From assembly GCA_900772495.1 (NCBI GenBank), contig CAAHEJ010000002.1:1-18148 (forward strand): a stretch of 18,148 nt of DNA, written 5' to 3'. Positions 13,918 through 18,148 of the stretch are shown in pieces. Below the pieces are notes generated by a model that saw only the letters and a list, made by a program, of their open reading frames with translations, had not been told where the DNA came from and searched no databases. How positions within the stretch are numbered: the first letter of the stretch is position 1; every line of letters starts with the position of its first letter. Position numbers and translations under genes: made by a program. The DNA is from an uncultured Campylobacter sp. (GTDB lineage: Bacteria > Campylobacterota > Campylobacteria > Campylobacterales > Campylobacteraceae).

Positions 13918-15192
13918 TTAGAATTTATACAAGGCTTGCAAACGAACGGTTGATTTGTTTTGTTTCAAATCCTCTACCTGACCATCAGTGCCGATTTTTC
14001 CGTTTTTAGCATTTGAATCTATGTAAGAATACCAGCCTTCAAGAGACAAGTTTTTATTGACTTTGTAGCCAAGCTCAAACACACCCTCGATACGAGTATC
14101 TTTTTTATCATCGGTTGCACCTACAATCGGTGATTGTGTATTTTGTCCAAACACACCTTGCACGCCTATGCGGATATCAGCAGGTAGAGTGTAGCCCACA
14201 CCCACATAGCCAAACACGCTTTGTCCCGCAGACTGAACGAGTGCCGTATCATCAGCGTAGAACATTTCCCTACCTATGTAAAGGTCTGGTCCGCTTGTGT
14301 CTTCTAGGGTGTGAAGTGTAGCACCATTTTTATCACCATAGAAAATTCCGCCCACTTGCGCATCAAGCCCAGCGAATTTAGCGAAAACTCGTCCATCGAC
14401 AAGAGTGCCATCTTTTATGGCTGCTTGATTAGCCGCTGTTTGGATAGTGTTGCCAAGGTAGGTTACCTTAACGCCGACATTGTTGCCCCCACCTAGTCCA
14501 AGGGTGTATTTAAGGTTTGCTGCGTAAAGTGTAGCGACATTGTCCCAGTAAGCGCCCCAAAGTTGCAAATCAAGCCCAGCGACATTTGCAAGCACGGCTG
14601 CACCATACATATTTTTGTCGTAATTGCCATTTACGAGTTTAGACGCATCGCCGTCTCCCGCAGTGCCTTCAAAGCTATCTACACCAAAGGCAGCCACAGT
14701 GAAACCTTGTGTTGGGGTGATAAGCACCTTTGCCGCCATACCTGTGAAATCGGCTGTCCATATAGTGCCAAGCTGTTGCTTACCAAAAAGCACACTCACA
14801 CCAGCATCAGCTAAATCGTATTGCAAGTAGGCTTGCTTTAAAACGACTTCTTGTTTGGTTTGAGTAAGCGCTGCATTTGTGCCAGTCGCCCAGCCGCCGT
14901 TTGCATCGTTGTTATACATAAGCTGTCCGACAACCTTAAAGCCATCGCCCACGCTAAGAGATGGGGTAACGAAAGCACGGAATTTGTGCGGAGTATTGTT
15001 CGCGCCTATGCCGTATTTACTTACTCCAAATGTCTCATTTTCACTCTTGCCCCAACTCGCTTGGTCAAAGCGGTAGCGCAAAGCACCGCTCACATCGACA
15101 TCTTTAATCGCCTCTTCAAGTGGCTTGGCATCAAGCGCACTGAATGTCCCAGCAGCCATAGCTGCAACTAAACTGAGTTTAACTAACTTCAT
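13918..15192 (-). CDS. porA: Major outer membrane porin (MOMP) PorA
   Basis: This is the abundant trimeric general porin of Campylobacter, which provides diffusion of small solutes and is the main surface antigen. The Sec signal peptide MKLVKLSLVAAMAAGTFSALDA is followed by the mature N-terminus KPLEEAIKDVDVSGALRYRF, very close to C. jejuni MOMP as I recall it. The sequence is a series of amphipathic beta strands with glycine- and asparagine-rich loops, and it ends in LQALYKF, the terminal Phe used by outer-membrane barrel assembly. The 424 residues are the family's usual length. AAAGGAG precedes the ATG. It stands alone between its own promoter and terminator. Surface loops vary greatly between strains and would be the place to type it. 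Confidence 0.94.
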   Translation of the reverse strand: MKLVKLSLVAAMAAGTFSALDAKPLEEAIKDVDVSGALRYRFDQASWGKSENETFGVSKYGIGANNTPHKFRAFVTPSLSVGDGFKVVGQLMYNNDANGGWATGTNAALTQTKQEVVLKQAYLQYDLADAGVSVLFGKQQLGTIWTADFTGMAAKVLITPTQGFTVAAFGVDSFEGTAGDGDASKLVNGNYDKNMYGAAVLANVAGLDLQLWGAYWDNVATLYAANLKYTLGLGGGNNVGVKVTYLGNTIQTAANQAAIKDGTLVDGRVFAKFAGLDAQVGGIFYGDKNGATLHTLEDTSGPDLYIGREMFYADDTALVQSAGQSVFGYVGVGYTLPADIRIGVQGVFGQNTQSPIVGATDDKKDTRIEGVFELGYKVNKNLSLEGWYSYIDSNAKNGKIGTDGQVEDLKQNKSTVRLQALYKF

Positions 15193-15234
15193 GAGAAAAT
15201 CTCCTTTACTTTGAATTTGAATTAGTCAAATGCA

Positions 15235-15243
15235 ATTATAGCA
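15235..15243 (-). promoter_or_regulatory. Extended -10 promoter of porA
   Basis: On the minus strand TGC-TATAAT (15243-15235) lies about 43 nt upstream of the porA ATG. Upstream sequence is T-tract rich rather than showing a -35 box, the usual layout for strong Campylobacter promoters. The leader is about 36 nt with AAAGGAG. Confidence 0.82.
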
Positions 15244-15699
15244 CAAGAAAGGGTATTTAAACTTATAAAAAGCTTAAATTTCAAAAATTTTTGCAATTTT
15301 ATAATAAAAATTATACAAATTTGAGTTATAAAACTTGAAAAATTAGGCTTTTGTGAGCTTTTAAAATTTTTGTGTAAATTTGTGAAAAATTTTTAAAATT
15401 TTGTAAAAAATGTTTGAATTTTGCGTAAATTTTGCTTGAATTTGAGAAAAAATTTGTGTGGATTTTGTGAATTTTTGTTAAAGTTGGGCGATAGCTGTTG
15501 TCGCACCCTTTTGTTGTTTTGATTAAATTTATATGATACCAAGCTTTTTAGGCTGAAAAATCGCTCAATTTCGAGGCACATAAAAGGCGATTTGTTGTGA
15601 TTAAGGAAAAAGGAGTGCAAAAATTTACTCACAAGGACGGGGTTTTGCATTTGCCAAAACAAGCATTTTTACCAAAACAAACGCGCAAATTTTTAACAT

Positions 15700-15729
15700 T
15701 TGCTTTTGTTAATGAATTTTGTGTAAAAT
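15700..15729 (+). promoter_or_regulatory. Candidate promoter of fldA
   Basis: TTGCTT (15700-15705) and TAAAAT (15724-15729) are 18 nt apart, with TGTG before the -10. The expected leader is about 25 nt and includes AAAGGAG (15749-15755). Confidence 0.6.
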
Positions 15730-15760
15730 CGCTTTTACATTACTTTTTAAAGGAGAAAAA

Positions 15761-16252
15761 ATGTCAGTAGCAGTAATTTACGGCAGTGCTATGGGAAATA
15801 CAGAAGGTGCGGCGAACTTAATCGCCGAAAAATTAGGCATTAGCGATGTGCTAAATGTCGCAGATATCGATGCAGCGAAAATCAACTCTTATGACAAGCT
15901 CATCGTAGGCACTTCTACTTGGGGCAGTGGCGACTTGCAAGATGACTGGGACGCCTTTGATTTCGGCGGGCTTAAACTTCACGGCAAAACGGTTGCCATC
16001 TTTGGTATGGGCGATAGTGAAAGCTACTCGGATACCTTTTGCGGCGCTATGGGCAAGCTCGCAAGCAAGCTCAAAGAGGCTGGCGCAAATATCGTAGGCA
16101 GCGTATCTACCGAAGGATACAGCTTTGAGTCAAGCGAAGCCGTCTCAAACAACGAGTTTGTCGGGCTTGCGCTTGATAACGACAACCAAGAAGACCAAAC
16201 TGAGGCACGCATTGACGCGTGGGTTGCCAAAATCAAACCGCAGTTTTCTTAA
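15761..16252 (+). CDS. fldA: Long-chain flavodoxin FldA
   Basis: Flavodoxin is a small FMN electron carrier. In epsilonproteobacteria it takes electrons from pyruvate and 2-oxoglutarate oxidoreductases. The FMN phosphate loop is YGSAMGNTEGA (6-16). The two isoalloxazine loops are GTSTWGSGDLQDDWD (W around 57) and FGMGDSESYSDTFCGAMG (Tyr around 90). The 163 residues fit the long-chain class. ATG 15761 follows AAAGGAG closely; the frame is open upstream to 15719 but without a ribosome site. It is a single-gene unit with its own promoter and a strong terminator, so its position before a hydrogenase gene does not imply co-transcription. Confidence 0.95.
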   Translation: MSVAVIYGSAMGNTEGAANLIAEKLGISDVLNVADIDAAKINSYDKLIVGTSTWGSGDLQDDWDAFDFGGLKLHGKTVAIFGMGDSESYSDTFCGAMGKLASKLKEAGANIVGSVSTEGYSFESSEAVSNNEFVGLALDNDNQEDQTEARIDAWVAKIKPQFS

Positions 16253-16260
16253 AAATTTAT

Positions 16261-16297
16261 GAGTAAGGCTCGTTTTTCGCGGGCTTTGCTCTTTTTT
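16261..16297 (+). terminator. Rho-independent terminator of fldA
   Basis: GAGTAAGGCTCG (16261-16272) pairs with CGGGCTTTGCTC (16280-16291) over 12 positions, allowing G-U pairs, around a 7-nt loop. Six T follow directly. It starts 9 nt after the fldA stop. Confidence 0.9.
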
Positions 16298-16452
16298 GAA
16301 TTTTGTGAAATTTACTTTCTTTTTACTTAAATTTTTTGTAAAATTTACATTTCAAGCGTGAATTTTTTGCGATTTGTCAAGGGTTGATTTTTAAAAAATT
16401 TGTAAAAATGTCTAAATTTATCTTTTTCTTGGTGCGAAAATTCAGCCAAAAA

Positions 16453-16461
16453 TGCTATAAT
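16453..16461 (+). promoter_or_regulatory. Extended -10 promoter of the hydrogenase small-subunit gene
   Basis: TGC-TATAAT ends 23 nt before the ATG at 16485, with AAGGAG at 16474-16479. No -35 box is clear. Upstream sequence is rich in T-runs. The leader would be only about 16 nt. Confidence 0.75.
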
Positions 16462-16484
16462 ATCTCTTAAAACAAGGAGCAAAA

Positions 16485-18148
16485 ATGGCTGATTTAAGCA
16501 ATGATGAGCTGAAAGCCTTGCTTGAACAAAGGCTTGACGCCCTTAAAAGTGGCGCAAACACCGAGCCAAAGGACATAGACAACGAAAGTGTTGAGTTTTT
16601 GCTGAAAACTCTTGCTTTGCCAAGCGATTTTGCTCCGCTAGCGCAGCAGGTTTTTGAGCTAGCACCGCGCACAAAGGTTGTGTGGCTGCATTTAGCCGAA
16701 TGCACGGGGTGTAGCGAGAGTTTTTTGCGCACCGCAGCTCCGAATTTAGCGCATTTGCTCTTTGATTTCATCTCACTTGAATACCACGAAACCCTTATGA
16801 TAGCGAACGGCTGGCAGGCTGAGGAGAGTTTGGAGCACCTTTTGGCAAGCGATGATGAGTTTATACTTGCTGTGGAGGGCGGTGTGGCGGCTATCGCTAC
16901 GCATTATCTTACCATAGGCGGCAAAGGCGCGAGTGGCTTTGAGTTGCTGCAAAGCGTGGCAAAAAGGGCAAAAGCCGTCTTTGCCATCGGCACTTGTAGT
17001 TGCTATGGAGGCATTCAAGCTGCCCGCCCAAACCCAACGCAAAGCTGCGGTATCAGCGAAGTGCTGACGCAAAAGGTGGTGCAAGTGCCCGGCTGTCCGC
17101 CAAGTGATACAAATATCGTGGTGAATTTGTGCTTTTTTGCGCTCTTTCAAATTACTCCAAATTTAGACGAGAAAAACCGCCCCAAATGGGCTTATGGCAA
17201 GTGTTTGCACGATATGTGCGAAAGAAAGGCTAAATTTGAAAGCGGAGTTTTTGCCGAGTGCTTTGATGACGCGCTGGCAAAGGACGGCGCGTGCTTGTTT
17301 AAGGTAGGCTGCAAGGGACCTTATGCTTACAGCAACTGCCCTAAAACAAAATTTAACGCTAAAACTTCGTGGTCTATCCAAGCAGGACACGGCTGTATCG
17401 CTTGTTGTGAGCCGAATTTTTGGGACGAATTTGGCTTTTATGAAGTGCCGATGAACAACGCAAACGCCTATGAAGACTTTTCTTTGAGTGCTTTAAGCAA
17501 GGATAAATCTAGCGCAAATGCCGACAAAAAAGGGCTTTTGCCCTTTGTGATGAGTGAAAGTTTAGATGAAAACGGCGTGTTTTTGAGCTTTGGCGAAAAG
17601 CTAGGCGTGCTGTATAGCCAAAACGGCGAGCCTTGCGATTTTTTAGCCTTTGAATTTGAGAGCAACGCAAAGCTCGTGCTACAAAATTTAGCTAAAAACA
17701 AAATAGGAGCGGCGTTGGTGCAAAACTACAAAGACAAATTTCCCCATAATTTCGCCTTTATCGAGCAAAATTATGATGAGAATTCAAGTCCTAGCGGCGA
17801 TATAAGCAAATTTTTTGAATACATTTTTGTTTTAGCAAAGGGCGAAAAACTAAAAAGCGTGCAAGAGTTCTTTGAGTGTGCTGCTAGCTATAAATTTAAA
17901 CACGCTAGCCCCTTTGACATAAAGCTTTCATTAAGCGATGAGAGCGCAAAGCTCGATATAAGCAAGGCTATGCGCTTTCCGCTCATCTATCTTTGCGGTG
18001 GTTTGGGGATTGAGGGCATAGCATTTAGCGCCTGTGTCGCGCTTTTAGCAAGGCTTAAAGAAACGCTTGATTTTATCAGCTCTCGTCAAAACAAGCCCAT
18101 AAGCGTGGATTTAAGGGCGGATTCGCCCATAGTGCGAGCGCATTTGAG
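16485..18148 (+). CDS. hydA: NiFe-hydrogenase small subunit with long C-terminal extension (3' end outside window)
   Basis: At least 554 residues are visible, against about 300 for a usual mature small subunit. There is no Tat signal; the protein starts MADLSNDELK and has an acidic lead of about 60 residues. The cluster-binding core spans about 63-325. The proximal cluster has C73/C76 (ECTGCSES), C171 (GTCSCYGG) and C204 (VPGCPP). The distal cluster has H242, C245, C270 and C276 (LFKVGCKGPY). The medial cluster has C285 (NCPKTKFN), C304 and C307 (GHGCIACCEPNFWD). C308 replaces the common Ser after the last of these. After about residue 325, more than 220 residues match no domain I know. The lack of a signal suggests a cytoplasmic enzyme. 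From memory it resembles the second hydrogenase small subunit of C. jejuni (HydA2, Cj1399c). The large subunit would be expected beyond the right edge. Confidence 0.85.
   Translation, partial: MADLSNDELKALLEQRLDALKSGANTEPKDIDNESVEFLLKTLALPSDFAPLAQQVFELAPRTKVVWLHLAECTGCSESFLRTAAPNLAHLLFDFISLEYHETLMIANGWQAEESLEHLLASDDEFILAVEGGVAAIATHYLTIGGKGASGFELLQSVAKRAKAVFAIGTCSCYGGIQAARPNPTQSCGISEVLTQKVVQVPGCPPSDTNIVVNLCFFALFQITPNLDEKNRPKWAYGKCLHDMCERKAKFESGVFAECFDDALAKDGACLFKVGCKGPYAYSNCPKTKFNAKTSWSIQAGHGCIACCEPNFWDEFGFYEVPMNNANAYEDFSLSALSKDKSSANADKKGLLPFVMSESLDENGVFLSFGEKLGVLYSQNGEPCDFLAFEFESNAKLVLQNLAKNKIGAALVQNYKDKFPHNFAFIEQNYDENSSPSGDISKFFEYIFVLAKGEKLKSVQEFFECAASYKFKHASPFDIKLSLSDESAKLDISKAMRFPLIYLCGGLGIEGIAFSACVALLARLKETLDFISSRQNKPISVDLRADSPIVRAHL

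Larger units (their letters stand above)
15193..15760. other. AT-rich spacer between divergent porA and fldA (568 bp)
   Basis: Besides the two promoters at its ends, this stretch has no convincing gene. A leftward 89-codon reading at 15393-15662 is low-complexity Lys/Asn/Phe sequence without a ribosome site. Between about 15367 and 15476, T-runs recur at roughly 11-nt steps, which suggests bent DNA. A short imperfect hairpin lies near 15485-15508, followed by T-rich sequence. Confidence 0.65.

Noticed and set aside
15485..15508. GC-richer hairpin followed by T-rich DNA in the porA-fldA spacer
   Set aside because: The stem is only GGG and CGA with a bulge. No gene ends nearby, so neither a terminator nor a small RNA can be supported.
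15393..15662. 89-codon minus-strand reading in the porA-fldA spacer
   Set aside because: It is low-complexity sequence rich in Lys, Asn and Phe, as expected from AT-rich DNA, with no ribosome site and no recognisable motif.
15719..15760. Longer N-terminus for flavodoxin starting at 15719
   Set aside because: The added 14 residues overlap the promoter, have no ribosome site, and the flavodoxin fold begins directly at the ATG at 15761.
1..18148. Phase-variable homopolymer tracts, CRISPR arrays, tRNA or rRNA genes, and insertion sequences
   Set aside because: No long G or C run (the longest seen is about five), no regular spaced repeats, no tRNA-like fold and no transposase was found on reading both strands.

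Overview
The window is about 18 kb of an epsilonproteobacterium (Campylobacterota), almost certainly a Campylobacter. The strongest evidence is a major outer membrane porin of the Campylobacter MOMP/PorA type, a Tat-exported methylmenaquinol:fumarate reductase operon (mfrABE), a flavodoxin, AT-rich spacers full of T-tracts, and TGn-TATAAT promoters with poor -35 boxes. The species cannot be named from the sequence alone. No tRNA, rRNA, CRISPR array, IS element or phage gene was found.

Region 1 (1-6258, minus strand) is a histidine biosynthesis operon read from hisB through hisH and hisA to hisF, which runs off the left edge. It starts at a near-perfect promoter (TTGACA, 17 nt, TATAAT). Two DNA-modification islands interrupt it. 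Between hisB and hisH lie a D12-class adenine methyltransferase and a probable restriction endonuclease. This cassette is flanked by an exact 20-bp direct repeat (3432-3451 and 5195-5214) made from the 3' end of hisB, so hisB keeps its ending and hisH keeps an overlapping upstream stop. Between hisA and hisF lie an NPPY-type (gamma) methyltransferase and a 75-residue small ORF that overlaps both neighbours.

Region 2 (6259-10582) holds a divergent control region and then mfrA-mfrB-mfrE on the plus strand. These encode a periplasmic fumarate reductase that serves anaerobic or oxygen-limited respiration. A long hairpin terminator follows.

Region 3 (10583-13629, minus strand) is ilvE, an SPFH/prohibitin-like membrane protein, and two small two-helix membrane proteins that look like paralogues of each other.

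Region 4 (13825-15243, minus strand) is a stand-alone porA with a strong extended -10 promoter and a clear terminator. It is followed by a 568-bp AT-rich spacer with T-tracts spaced about 11 nt apart.

Region 5 (15700-18148, plus strand) is fldA as a single-gene unit with its own terminator, then a separately promoted NiFe-hydrogenase small subunit. The hydrogenase subunit lacks a Tat signal, carries a long uncharacterised C-terminal extension and is cut by the right edge.

The most interesting signal is the restriction-modification cassette in the his operon, whose insertion scar is still readable at base level. The Campylobacter gene names and the C. jejuni locus comparisons are from memory and were not checked by database search.
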